A stretch of 64,000 nt of DNA from Bufo bufo (lineage: Eukaryota > Chordata > Amphibia > Anura > Bufonidae): contig NC_053390.1 of NCBI RefSeq assembly GCF_905171765.1, positions 503,913,336 through 503,977,335 of the forward strand, given 5' to 3'. How positions within the stretch are numbered: the first letter of the stretch is position 1; each line of letters starts with the position of its first letter. The notes below the pieces were generated by a model. That model saw nothing but the letters and a program-made list of their open reading frames with translations, did not search any database and was not told the DNA's origin. A program made the position numbers and the translations under genes. This document shows, piece after piece, positions 33,530-45,530 of this stretch.

Positions 33530-34930
33530 AGAGGGTGATCAATGACAGGGGGGTGATCAATGACAGGGGGGGGTGATCAATGACAGGGGGGGTGATCAAT
33601 GACAGGGGGTTGATCAATGACAGGGGGTGATCAATGACAGGGGGGTGATCAGGGAGTCTATATGGGGTGATAACCACAGTCATTGATCACGCCCGTGTAA
33701 GGCTTCATTCAGACGTCCGTATGCGTTTTGCGGATCCGATCCATCTATCAGTGCATCCGTAAAAATCATGCGGACATCTGAATGGAGCTTTGCAGGGGGG
33801 TAATCAATGACAGGTGGGTGATCAGGGAGTCTATATGGGGTGATCACCACAGTCATTGATCACGCCCCTGTAAGGCTTCATTCAGACGTCCGGATGCGTT
33901 TTGCGGATCCGATCCATCTATCAGTGGATCCGTAAAAATCATGCGGACGTCTGAATGGAGCTTTACAGGGGGTTAATCAATGACAGGGGGGTGATCAGGG
34001 AGTCTATATGGGGTGATAACCACAGTCATTGATCATGCCCCTGTAAGGCTTCATTCAGACGTCCGGATGCGTTTTGCAGATCCGATCCATCTATCAGTGC
34101 ATCCGTAAAAATCATGCGGACATCTGAATGGAGCTTTACAGGGGGGTAATCAATGACAGGGGGGTGATCAGGGAGTCTATATGGGGTGATCACCACAGTC
34201 ATTGATCACGCCCCTGTAAGGCTTCATTCAGACGTCCGGATGCGTTTTGCGGATCCGATCCATCTATCAGTGCATCCGTAAAAATCATGCGGACATCTGA
34301 ATGGAGCTTTACAGGGGGGTGATCAATGACAGGGGGGTAATCAATGACAGGGGGATGATCAGGGAGTCTATATGGGGTGATCACCACAGTCATTGATCAT
34401 GCCCCTGTAAGGCTTCATTCAGACGTCCGGATGCGTTTTGCGGATCCGATCCATCTATCAGTGCATCCGTAAAAATCATGCGGACATCTGAATGGAGCTT
34501 TACAGGGGGGTGATCAGGGAGTCTATATGGGGTGATCACCACAGTCATTGATCATGCCCCTGTAAGGCTTCATTCAGACGTCCGGATGCGTTTTGCGGAT
34601 CCGATCCATCTATCAGTGGATCCGTAAAAATCATGCGGACGTCTGAATGGAGCTTTACAGGGGGGTAATCAATGACAGGGGGGTAATCAATGACAGGGGG
34701 GTGATCAGGGAGTCTATATGGGGTGATCACCACAGTCATTGATCACGCCCCTGTAAGGCTTCATTCAGACGTCCGGATGCGTTTTGCGGATCCGATCCAT
34801 CTATTAGTGGATCCGTAAAAATCATGCGGACGTCTGAATGGAGCTTTACAGGGGGTTGATCAATGACAGGGGGTAATCAATGACAGGGGGGTGATCAGGG
34901 AGTCTATATGGGGTGATCAGGGGTGATCAG
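33530..34930. repeat. Minisatellite, about 145-200 bp unit, about eight copies
   Basis: AGTCTATATGGGGTGATCAC recurs at about 33655, 33829, 34001, 34173, 34373, 34518, 34710 and 34894. Between them are GACGTCCGGATGCGTTTTGC, GGATCCGATCCATCTATCAG and one to several copies of a GATCAATGACAGGGGG subunit. The number of subunits explains the variable spacing. Confidence 0.92.
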
Positions 34931-35326
34931 GGGCTAATAAGGGGTTAATAAGTGACGGGGGGGGGGGTGTAGTGTAGTGTAGTGGTGCTTGGTGGTACTT
35001 TACTGAGCTACCTGTGTCCTCTGGTGGTCGATCCAAACAAAGGGGACCACCAGAGGACCAGGTAGCAGGTATATTAGACGCTGTTATCAAAACAGCGTCT
35101 AATATACCTGTTAGGGGTTAAAAAAAACACATCTCCAGCCTGCAAGCGAACGATCGCCGCTGGCAGGCTGGAGATCAACTCTCTTACCTTCCGTTCCTGT
35201 GAGCGCGCGCGCCTGTGTGCGCGCGTTCACAGGAAGTCTCGCGAGATGACGCATATATGCGTGACTGTGCGCAGCGCTGCCACCTCCGGAACGCGATCCT
35301 GCGTTAGGCGGTCAGGAGGTGGTTAA

Positions 35327-35645
35327 GAAAACCTGGAATCAAAAGAATAAGTGGCTGGAGAAGTGAATCAAATCACTCCGAGAGTCTCTCAGAGAAAGAC
35401 CCTATCCCTGCCACAATGGGTCTTAGAGGGGGCAGAAAAATGCCCTTGTGTATTTTTGGCAACGCGTGAAAATTTTTAATAACAGGATGATGGATGAAAA
35501 TATATTCCACTTCCTTTTTATTAAAGATACCCAGGTCCAAGCCAATAGACAGGATTCTGGCCATTTCAGACTGGAAATGGGGGAGTGGGTTATTGCTTAA
35601 TGCAACATATGTCATGGTGTCCTTTAGCATGTTTAGAACCACACA
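35327..35645 (-). pseudogene. Penelope-like reverse transcriptase, N-terminal segment
   Basis: The fragment opens GGIKCVVLNML and contains FHALPKIHKG and PPLRPIVAGIGSFSERLSE, the conserved block before the RT palm in Penelope-like elements. It joins the palm segment at 30300 once the TTAA unit is removed. The C-terminal end is followed by ...VDSLLQPL in the second copy. Confidence 0.8.
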
Positions 35646-35710
35646 TTTGATCCCTCCTACACATCACAGCAAAAGTAAATATTTATTAACAATTTTGCAT
35701 ATGTCTTTAA

Positions 35711-38556
35711 CCCCTTCAGGACCCTGCCATTTTTCACCTTAAGGACCAGGCCATTTTTTGCAAATCTGACATGTGTCACTTTATGTGGTAATAACTTTAA
35801 AATGCTTTTACTTATCCAGGCCATTCTGAGTTTGTTTTCTCGTCACATGTTGTACTTCATGACAGTGGTAAAATTGAGTCAATTTTTATATTTATTTATA
35901 AAAAAGCCAAATTTACAAATATTTTGAAAAATTTGCAAATTTCAAAATTTTATTTTCTCTATTTTTATAATAGATAGTAATACCTCCAAAAATAGTTATT
36001 ACTTTACATTTCCCATATGTCTACTACATGTTTAGATCATTTTGTGAATGCTATTTATTTTTTGGGGATGTTAGAAGGCTTAGAAGTTTAGAAGCAAATC
36101 TTGAATCTTTTCTGAAAATTTCCATAACCCACTTTTTAAGGACCAGTTCAGGTCTGAAGTCACTATGTGAAGCTTACATAATAGAAACCACATAAAAATG
36201 ACCCCATTTTAGAAACTACACTCCTCAAGGTATTGAAAACTGATTTTACAAACTTTGTTAACCCTTTAGGTGTTCCACAAGAATTAATGAAAAATGGAGT
36301 TGAAATTTCAGAATTTCACTTTTTTGGCAGATTTTCTATTTTAATAAATTTTTTGCCACTAACAAAGCAAGGGTTAACAGCCAAACAAAACTCAATATTT
36401 ATTGCCTTGATTCTGTAGTTTACAGAAACACCCCATATGTGGTCATAAACTGCTGTACGGGCATACGGCATTGCACAGAAGGAAAGGAACGCCATGTGGT
36501 TTTTGGAAAGCAGATTTCACTGGGATAATTTTAAGCTGCCATGTCACATTTGAAGACCCCCTGATGCACCCCTAGAGTAGAAACTCCAAAAAAGTGATTC
36601 CATTTTAGAAACTACACGCCTCAAGGCATACAAAACTGATTTTACAAACTTTGTTAACCATTTAGGTGATCCACAAGAATGGATGGAATATATAGATGAA
36701 ATTTCAGAATTTCACTTTTTTGGCAGATTTTTTATCCATTTTTTCCAGTTACAAAGCAAGGGTTAACAGCCAAACAAAACTCAATATTTATCGCCCTGAT
36801 TCTGTAGTTTACAGAAACACCCTATATGTGGTCATAAACTGTTGTACGGGCACACAACATTGCGCATAAGGAAAGGATCTCCATACGGTTTTTGTAAGGC
36901 AGATTTTGCTGTACTGATTTTTTTACACCATGTCCCATTTGAAGACCCCCTGATGCACCCCTAGAGTAGAAACTCCAAAAAAGTGACCCCATTTTGGAAA
37001 CTACGGGATAAGGTGGCAGTTTTGTTGGTACTTATTTAGGGTACATATGATTTTTGGTTGCTCTATATTACACTTTTTGTGAGGCAAGGTAACAAGAAAT
37101 AGCTGTTTTGGCACCGTTTGAATTTTTTGTTATTTACAACATTCATCCGACAGGTTAGATCATGTGGTATTTTTATAGAGCAGGTTGTTACGAACGCCAC
37201 AATACCAAATATGACTACTATTTTGGTTGTTGGTTTCAGTTTTACATAGCAAAGCATTTTTTAAATAAAATGATTTTTGAGTGTCTCCACATTCTGAAAG
37301 CCGTAGTTTTATTTATTTTTATGGCGACTGTCTTGTTTAGGTGCTAATTTTTTCCGGATGAGATGACGGTTTGATTGGCACTATTTTGGGGTACCTATGA
37401 CTTTTTGATCGCTTGCTTTTACACGTTTTGTGATGTATGGTTGACACCAGTTTTTTTAGATTTTTAGAGGGGTTAGATCATGTGATATTTTTATAGAGCA
37501 GGTTCTTACGGACACGGCGATACCTAATTTGTGTACTTTTTAGTTATTTATGTTAGTTTTACACAATAATATCATTTTTGAAACAAAAAATAAAACATGT
37601 TTTAGTGTCTCCATATTTTGAGAGCCATAGTTTTTTCAGTTTTTGGGCGATTGTCTTAGGTAGGGTATGATTTTTGCGAGATGAGATGACGGTTTGATTG
37701 GCACTATTTTGGGTGCATATGACTTTTTGATCGCTTGCTATTACACTTTTTGTGATGTAAGGTGACAAAAAATGGCTTTTTTGACACCATTTTTTGGTCA
37801 AAAGGATATTATAATTTTTTTTTTTTACTTGAAACTTAAAGAGGACCTTTCACTTGTATACAAACTAAAAACTAACTATATCAGTGGGCAGAGCGGCGCC
37901 CAGGGGTCCCCCTGCACTTACTAGTATGTCTGGGCGCCGCTCCGTTCGCCCGGTATAGGCTCCGGTGTCTGTGCTCACTGGACTGATTTTTTGTATGAGG
38001 CGTGTCCCTTGCTGCAGCGCTGGCCAATCGCAGCGCACAGCTCATAGCCAGTGGGTGCCGCTCTGCCCACTGATATAGATGGTTTTTAGTTTGTATACAA
38101 GTAAAAGGTCCTCTTTAAAATTTATTTTTGGGGAAAACTTTATTTTTTTTTCACTTAATTTTTTGTCACACTCTGGGACTTAAACTTTTGGGGGTCTGAT
38201 CCCATTTACAATGCATGATAATACTTTTGTATTGTCATGCATTGGCTGTAAGTGTATTACTGAGTGTAATACACTTACAGCTTCCTGCTTGTGAGATCCA
38301 GGGGGCTGGATCTCACAGGGTCTCCTGGGTCTCCCGGAAGGCAGCCACCATGCCTAAGGAAGGCATCGTGCTGCCTTCCATGCTATCGGGTCCCTATCAC
38401 AGTAGCACAGGGACCCGATGGCAGCTCCGATACCCGCAAGGACATCGCATGTGCCGCGGTCAGAGCCGACCGCGGCACATAAAGGGTTAATGTGCCTGCA
38501 TCTGTGATTTCACTGATGCCGACGCATGCAGCAGGGGTCCGGCTATCAGTGACTGC
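35711..38556. mobile_element. Second TTAA-type element, truncated at one end
   Basis: It starts after TTAA (35707-35710) with CCCCTTCAGGACC. It follows, in opposite orientation, the element at 57487-62385: both share CACATGTTGTACTTCATGAC-like, GAAACTACACTCCTCAAGG-like and GAAACACCCCATATGTGGTC segments. At about 38556 (GCTATCAGTGACTG) it breaks off short of its terminus and Penelope-like sequence begins. No transposase. Confidence 0.75.
37840..38114. mobile_element. T2/Kolobok-type MITE, nested
   Basis: AGAGGACCTTTCACTTGTAT at the left pairs with ACAAGTAAAAGGTCCTCT at the right, and TTAA flanks both (37836-37839 and 38115-38118). A second inner pair is CAAACTAAAAAC and GTTTTTAGTTTG. It is 275 bp, sits inside the TTAA element and is non-coding. 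Confidence 0.9.
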
Positions 38557-39358
38557 ACATCCCCCCTCAGGCACAAATCCAAAAAAGAAACACTCACAAC
38601 ATCATGATGAACACTAAAAGAAATAGAGCCCAAACATAAATTGAGATAATCCTTGAACAGCGGTATGGCCACCTTGAACAGCAGTATGGCCACCACACCA
38701 CCATACCAAACAAACAGCAGGTCATCGATGTAGCGGCCATACCACTGTATCTGGTGATGAAAAGGGTGTGTGTCGATGAGGAGAAAGTATCTCTCCCACC
38801 ATGCCATGAGAATATTGGCTATGGAGGGAGAGAACCTAGCCCCCATCGACACACCAGACACCTGTAAATAAAAATCATTATTGAACATTATTGAACATAA
38901 AGAAGTTGTGCCTGAGGAGGAAATCAACCACTAATTCAATGTATTCCCGGAGAGCTCCTGTATAATCACTATACGCATTCAAAAAGAGTGATTTTAAAGC
39001 GAGATCATGCGGAATGTTGGTGTATAATGACACCACCTCTGCAGTGATCTATGTATATTCTTTTCTCCATTTGAACTCTGAAAAAGCCTGCAATACTGAT
39101 CTAGTATCCTTAAGAAAACCTGGAATCAAAGGAATAAGTGGCTGGAGGAGTGAATCAACCCACTCCGAGAGTCTCTCAGAGAAAGACCCTATTCCTGCCA
39201 CAATGGGTCTTAGAGGGGGCGGAAAAAAGCCCTTGTGTATTTTTGGCAACGCGTGAAAAATTGAAATAACAGGATGGAAATATATTCCACTTCCTTGTTA
39301 TTAAAGATACCCAGGTCCAAGCCAAAAGACAGGATTCTGGCCATTTCAGACTGGAAAT
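38557..39358 (-). pseudogene. Penelope-like RT fragment, copy 2, minus half
   Basis: It carries ALPKIHKG-like (MPKIHKGFFPPPLRPIVAG), SVLQAFSEFKWRKEYT, FYLQVSGVSMGARFSPSIAN and GRYIDDLLFVW. It is interrupted by small indels and a stop near 39050. It lacks the TTAA unit found in copy 1 and so shows the empty site at 39107. At 39358 it abuts a plus-strand Penelope segment, head to head. Confidence 0.82.
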
Positions 39359-40680
39359 CTTAGATGTTAATAGATTGACACATAGTTTTACTCTTAAAAA
39401 ACATTTTCAAGGAGAAATCTCTGAGGTTTCAACACGAATCGATGTGGTGAATTCTCTGACATCTGAGACTGATTTGATTCATACATGTACTTTGCTGAAA
39501 TGCGGACACAGCAGCAGGATCTAGAGCTGGTTAATATATCTGTATCGTTTACAAATTCAAATAGGGATTTTTACCCTTTGCAGTCCAGATCCCCTGATTT
39601 AGACCGCTATCAAGAACTTGTAGAAAGGGAGCTTTGTGTTTTGTATGATAGAGTTATATCTAATATTGGGAAGGCAGCTAGTACTCCTCAAGCTGAAATA
39701 ACGATAAAAAGATGTAAAAATATGACCCGAGGTGAGTTTAAAGCGTTGCAAGATTTAAAAAGCAGACAGGATCTGGTTATTAGGAGGCGGATAAGGGGGG
39801 AGCGTATCATACGTATCTTAAGTCATAGTTTATTTCAGGAAACAAAAATTTCTAAGCCAACATGGATTTTAATAAAGGCAGTTATCGATGTGGACACGGC
39901 AAATGTATTTGCTGTGATCACACCAAAGTAGGCAGGTTTTTTGAATCGACCGCCAATAAGAAAGAATATGAAATCAAATCTTATGTAAAATGTAATACAA
40001 AATTTGCTGTATATTTAATTACCTGAGAATCATGTGAATTGCAGTATGTTGGATGTACAACTAACCCTATCAAGACCAGAATCTACAAGCATATCTCTGA
40101 TGTCCCGCACTATAAAAACCGCAATGTGTCTGCTGCCAGTTTACATTTTGCGGTTGCACATTGTGGTGACACGTTGAAACTGCGGGTGCAAGGTATTGAA
40201 AGGGTTACAATTCCTGTTAGAGGTGGTGATCATAGGAGAAAGCTACTCAACACAGAAGCTTTCTGGATTTTTCAGCTTGATGCTCGCCATCCAATAGGTC
40301 TTAATAAAAGGCACGATCGTATTCTGCAGTATTAAGATAGGACCCCCACTTTTGACCTTTTAAATTTATGTCATAGGCCATTGTATGCCACCTTTTTTTA
40401 TATTTGTACACACATATTTTTTTGTTTTTGATTTCAGTAATGTTGTAACTTTTTGAAATGTGAAACGTGTTCCTGATTGCACTCTGGGCTCACTGATTAC
40501 GGGAAACATTGAATAAGGTGTTCGGTGAACTTATAGTGTGCAGTCAGTTGAGGGTCTCCCTTGTCATGAGTAATGACCAAAAAAAACATGGTCTAAAAAA
40601 TTGTAGACGAGACTATCCTGTATTGGAAGTTTTTATCGCTTCAATAAAGTTTTCCTCTTTGCTACAAGATTGAGCTGGAT
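39359..40680 (+). pseudogene. Penelope-like element, copy 2, plus half with GIY-YIG
   Basis: The first part (39485-39835) encodes an N-terminal region (DRYQELVERELCVLYDRVIS...) and then jumps, without the RT palm, to the cysteine-rich block and GIY-YIG nuclease at 39880-40335 (LQYVGCTTNPIKTRI..., ending FWIFQLDARHPIGLNKRHD and ILQY). A TGA lies at 40024-40026 inside ...LIT-ESCE. The 3' untranslated part runs to about 40680 and matches 19660-28210 of copy 1 in reverse. Confidence 0.8.
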
Positions 40681-41498
40681 CTTACATTTTTATATTTGTA
40701 TGTGTGTTATGCACATACGATGGGCTGCTCCCCAGGAGAAATTTAGTCCCATTGTTTAGGAATGTGGAGTGGTAATGTGGCCTGATAGTTATGTGTCATG
40801 GTGCTTCTACCTGGATATTGTCGCTTCCCGGGGCTAGGCTCCATAGCAACAAAGGAGTTGTAGTTGGTGGAGTAAGTAGAGTCCAGACTTGGTGAAGTTT
40901 AACAGTTTTTACTTGAATAAACTTGCAATATATGTGTCATCCAAACAATATTTGATCTTTCTCTTGGCTTCGGGTTAACTGGCAGGTAAACTTGAATACT
41001 TTGATTTTTCTGTCTCTGCTGTGCTATTCTCTGGCTTCAGTCTGGTTTCTGGACTATGTAGAGGTTCTTATACCGTTGAGTGGGGTGCCTTTGGATGTTG
41101 ACCCCTTTGCAATACTTGTGCTTTGGAAGCTGCTTCCCATGGAAGACTCCTGCTGCAGGAGGAGAGAAGGCCCCCCTCACTGTGCCATGTTGTCTGGTCT
41201 CCTTCAAATAACTATAGCTTCCTGCAACCCTCCCTTGGTGGGAAGCAGTATTAGCCCACTTCTGCCCAAAAGGGGGGACACTGGAATAGTAAATTCCATT
41301 CTATCTAAAGGTATTCTCTTCCAGATACACTGCCTCTTGCTGGACAATACAGGCACAATACATGAACATAACAGTTTTTGCATATAACAAAATTACACTT
41401 TGCTGGTGGTGGCACAGTTTGTGGTGCAAACTAATACAATGGCAAAAAACAGGTTAGCAATAGGAATGTAGAAGTGGTAGTGTCACTCTGGGCCACTA
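40681..41498. other. Unassigned intron, possible retroelement LTR end
   Basis: No exon was seen. The stretch ends ...GTGTCACTCTGGGCCACTACA just before the gypsy insertion and continues after it at 46764 as TACCCCCTTACTTAAAACCC. A similar GAGTGGGACACTGCACC occurs at 52056. This could be the end of an older LTR, but I could not pair the two ends. Confidence 0.3.
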
Positions 41499-41503
41499 CA
41501 TAC

Positions 41504-42031
41504 TGTCACAGATGATGTTGCAGATAGCTGGAACTCATGAATAAACGTCCGACTGGCTTGATCCCAAACTAAGGAGCATATAGGTGAGCCCTATAAAACC
41601 CTAAGAGCTCTCCCTGACTGCTATGCCCATGCAAGGGTCTCAATGGTAGACGATTGCATGCCCACGTACCTAAGACTGTGTGACACCTGAAAACCCTATA
41701 ATAGTGAGGGGACACGACCACCAGCTCCCTGCACTTAATACGGATGGAGTCAGGGTCACCTAGAATCAAGCCAGCAAGGAAACACAATACATGAAAAGAC
41801 TTATCTGAGCAAACAGCAGCAGCAGCCTCCAGCAGTGAACACTTCATCCAGGAAGTAGTATAAACCGCAAAGTGAGGCAGTATGGGAGGGAATATAAAGG
41901 GAGACAATTAGTCTAAATAGGTGACACCTGGGAGAAGGAAAGGAGATGACAAAGTGAAACAAAACAAAAAACGTCATGCAAGAGGTAGAGAAGGACGTCT
42001 GCCAGACCTTCTCACAGAACTGGCGGTGACA
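41504..42031 (-). repeat. 3' LTR of the gypsy element
   Basis: 528 bp, TGTCAC...GTGACA on the plus strand. It is nearly identical to the other LTR over about 500 bp with scattered single-base differences (for example CACCAGCTCC versus CACCGGCTCC). The similarity points to a fairly recent insertion. Confidence 0.93.
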
Positions 42032-45000
42032 GTACCCCTCCCTCTACGGGTGGACTCCGGACACTCAGAGCCCACCTTCTCAGAATGAGACCTATGGAAA
42101 GCCCTGATGAGACGAGTGGCCTTAATGTCCGCCACAGGGACCCAAATCCTCTCCTCAGGACCATAACGCTCCCAATGAACGAGGTACTGGAGAGAATCGC
42201 GGATAATGCGAGAATCCGCAATCCTAGAGACCTGAAATTCAAGATTACCATCAACAACAATCGGAGGAGGAGGCAAAGAGGAGGGTACAGTGGGTTGGAC
42301 ATAAGGTTTTAATAGGGACCTGTGAAAAACATTATGGATCTTCCAAGTCTGAGGAAGATCAAGACAGAAAGCAACGGGATTGATGACGGACAAGATCTTG
42401 TAAGGCCCAATAAACTTAGGACCCAACTTCCAGGAGGGAACCTTCAGTTTGATATTCTTTGTAGACAACCACACCAGATCACCCACATTCAGGTCCTGAC
42501 CAGGCACACGTCTCTTATCCGCCACACGCTTATATCTCTCACTCATCCTATTCAGATTACCCTGAATCTTTTGCCAAATAAATGACAAAGACGAGGAAAA
42601 TCTCTCCTCATCAGGTAAACCAGAAGACCCCTCTCCAGAGAATGTCCCAAACTGCGGATGAAACCCATATGCACCAAAAAATGGTGACTTATCAGAGGAC
42701 TCCTGGCGACGGTTATTTAAAGCAAACTGAGCAAGGGACAAAAAAGAATACCAATCCTCCTGATTCTCCGCCACAAAACAGTGCAGATATGTCTCCAGAT
42801 TCTGATTGACGCTTTCCGTCTGACCATTCGACTGCGGGTGAAAAGCAGAAGAGAACGACAACCGAATCCCCAAGCGAGAACAAAAGGCTTTCCAGAATCT
42901 GGAAAAAAATTACGTGCCCCTATAAGAAACGATGTCTGAAGGAATGCCATGCAATTTAACAATGTGATCAACAAACGCTTGCGCCAACGTCTTAGCATTG
43001 GGTAACCCAGGAAAGGGAATGAAATGCGCCATTTTGTTAAAACTATCACCAGAATTACAGTCTTCGCCAAGGAACGAGGCACGTCTGTAATGAAGTCCAT
43101 GGACAGATGCGTCCAAGGACGGGAAGGAATGGGTAATGGGAGGAGAGAACCCGATGGCCGTGAATGACGGACCTTTGCACGAGCGCAGGTCTCGCAGGCT
43201 GCCACAAAACCCTCAACCGTCTTAGGAAGAGCCGGCCACCAGAATCTCTGAGCAATGAGATCCACTGTGGCCCCGAGTGCCCAGCAAGGGCAGTATTGTG
43301 GTGCTCCTTAAAAACCTTGTGTCGTAAAGCGAGAGGCACAAACAACCTCCCAGGAGGACAAAGATCAGGAGCCTCTGCCTGGGCTGCCTGAACCTCTGCC
43401 TCCAAATCAGGATAAAGAGCAGAGACGACCACCCCTTCAGCCTAAATTGGACCCGGGTCTTCAAAGTTCCCCCCTCCCGGAAAACAACGTGACAGGGCAT
43501 CCGCCTTCACATTTTTAACCCCTGGGCGGAACATGACAACAAAATTAAACCTAGAAAAGAACAAAGACCATCTGGCCTGTCTCGGGTTCAGACGCTTGGT
43601 CGATTCCAAGTAGGCCAGATTCTTATGGTCGGTAAACACGGTAATAGGGTGTCTGGCTCCCTCTAACCAATGGCGCCATTCCTCAAAAGCTAATTTGATG
43701 GCCAACAACTCCCTATCTCCCACATCGTAGGAGAGTTTTCTTGAGAAAAAGGCACACAGTTGCCATTTGGCAGGAGAGGGACCCTGAGATAAGACCGCAT
43801 GCAGACCCACCTCAGAAGCGTCCACCTCAACAATAAAAGGTAGAGAGACATCAGGTTGTACCAAAATGGGAGCGGAAGCAAAACTCTCTTTGATACTAGA
43901 AAGGCTTTAAGCGCATCTACTGATTACGAGGAAAAATCGACCCCCTTTTTAGTCATATCAATGAGTGGCTTAACAACAGAGGAATAATTCAAAATTAACT
44001 ATCTGTAATAATTGGCAAAACCCAAAAACCGCATCAGCGCCTTCTGATTCTCAGGAAGCTCCCAATTAAGCACAGCGCGGACCTTCTCAGGGTCCATGCG
44101 AAAACCAGAAGCGGAGAGAAGAAAACCCAGAAATTGAATCTCCGGAACTGCAAACACACATTTTTCCAGTTTAGCGTACAATTTATTCTCCCGCAGAATC
44201 AGCAAGACCTGACGTAGGTGGTCCCGATGAGTCTTGAAATCAGGAGAAAAAAATCTAAATGTCATCTTGATACACCAGAACAAATTTCCCCATTAAAAGA
44301 TAAAAAATGCTGTTCACAAAATGTTGGAATACGGCCAGAGCATTCATCAAACCAAAGGGCATAACCAAATTCTCGAAATGACCCTCAGGGGGTATTGAAG
44401 GCCGTCTTCCATTCCTCCCCTTCCCTGACCCTGACTAGGTTGTATGCCCCTCTTAAATCCAACTTAGAAAAAACTTTAGCCTCAACAATCTGGTTAAACA
44501 GGTCCGGGATCAGAGGAAGCGGATATGGGTCACGAATTGTGATACGGTTCAGCTCCCTGAAATCCAAACAAGGTCTTAAAGAACCATCTTTTTTCTTAAC
44601 AAAAAAAAACAAAACAGCGGCAACAGGTGACTTCGAGGGTCGGATGTGTCCCTTTCTCAGGCTCTCAGAGATATAGGTACGCATAGCGACTCTCTCAGGT
44701 TGGGAGAGATTGTATAATCGTGATTTTGGCAGCATGGCGCCTGGGATGAGATTAATAGGGCACTCGTATTCCCGGTGAGGGGGCAACTCCAGGACACCAC
44801 TCTCAGAAAACACATCCGAAAATTCAGAGAGAAAACATGGTACAGTCTTGGTAGAAACCTCTGAAAGAGACGCCGTGAGGCAATTCTCTCTGCAAAACTC
44901 ACTCCAACCATTTATTTTCCTTGCTTGCCAATCAATGGTGGGGTTATGTTTAGTGAGCCAGGGTAGCCCCAACACTAGAGGAGTAGATAATCCGCTTAGG

Positions 45001-45491
45001 ACGAAACAAGACATATCCTCACCATGAGCGTTACCCACAGTCAAACAGATATTGTGAACTATCCCCTTCAACGATTTTTGAAAAATTGGTGCGGAATCGA
45101 TAGCAAAAGCAGGTATATCCTTTTCCAAAGTGCATACCTGGAAACCATGCGTTACTGCAAATTGATTATCAATGAGATTGACAGCTGCTCCACTATCTAC
45201 AAAAATCTCACAAACAATGTTCTTGCTGTCTAGCGCCACCCTGGCAGGTAGGAGAAAACGGGAACTACAAGAAAACGGCAAACCTTCAATTTCCGCATCA
45301 ACCTTGCCAATAGTAGCAAATGGAAAGTTTTTAGAGTTTTTTTTATTTATTTTTTTATTACCCTCAGAAAACTCCATGAATCTCCTAGAGGGGCAAACAT
45401 TAGTCAAATGATTTATACCCCCACAACAGAAACAAACCCTCCTCTGAGAGCTGAATCCTCTACTATCAGAGGCAAGCAAACCCAGCTGCAT
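41974..45491 (-). pseudogene. Gypsy pol: knuckle, protease, RT, RNase H, integrase, chromodomain
   Basis: Pol would copy the element's RNA and insert it. Blocks in order: CCHC knuckle [14 protein letters not shown] (about 45435-45395); protease active site [13 protein letters not shown] with [13 protein letters not shown] and Y-Q-D-D directly followed by Ile and a stop (TAG at 44255-44257); RNase [17 protein letters not shown] and [11 protein letters not shown] (about 43860-43600); integrase with RPWTHLSMDFITDVP and SAFHPQSNGQTESVNQ; GPYKILSVINP; chromodomain with YLVHWERYGPEERIWVP. Frames break near 44390, 43990, 43900, 43440 and 43000. Integrase ends inside the 3' LTR. Confidence 0.9.
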
Positions 45492-45530
45492 GGCCTCCTC
45501 CTCAGAAGGGATTGAGAGAGACTGAGACCC

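Larger units (their letters stand above)
30305..35322. mobile_element. 5.0 kb TTAA-flanked non-autonomous DNA transposon
   Basis: TTAA is present at both ends (30301-30304 and 35323-35326). The ends CCACCTC and GAGGTGG are inverted. The uninterrupted site TATCCTTAAGAAAACCTGG occurs in the second Penelope copy at about 39107-39125, so the inserted DNA is exactly one unit plus one TTAA. The target suggests piggyBac or Kolobok type. It contains a palindromic array, a minisatellite and a hairpin at about 35066-35111 (GGTATATTAGACGCTGTT and its inverse). It has no transposase. Confidence 0.88.
19660..35706 (-). mobile_element. Penelope-like element copy 1, split by later insertions
   Basis: Pieces in minus orientation lie at 19660-19696, 27938-28750, 29327-30300 and 35327-35706. 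They are separated by the hAT-A insertion, a possible solo LTR and the TTAA unit. Removing those insertions restores collinearity for most of the element with the second Penelope copy (38557-40680). The pieces encode the N-terminal reverse transcriptase region, the palm with YIDDLL and a C-terminal GIY-YIG nuclease, the order expected for endonuclease-bearing Penelope-like elements. The exact outer ends are not resolved. Confidence 0.75.

Noticed and set aside
33492..34739. Open frames with PPVIDHP repeats
   Set aside because: By-products of the GATCAATGACAGGGG minisatellite.
42012..43391. Plus-strand open frames across the gypsy integrase
   Set aside because: Shadows of the minus-strand pol reading frame.
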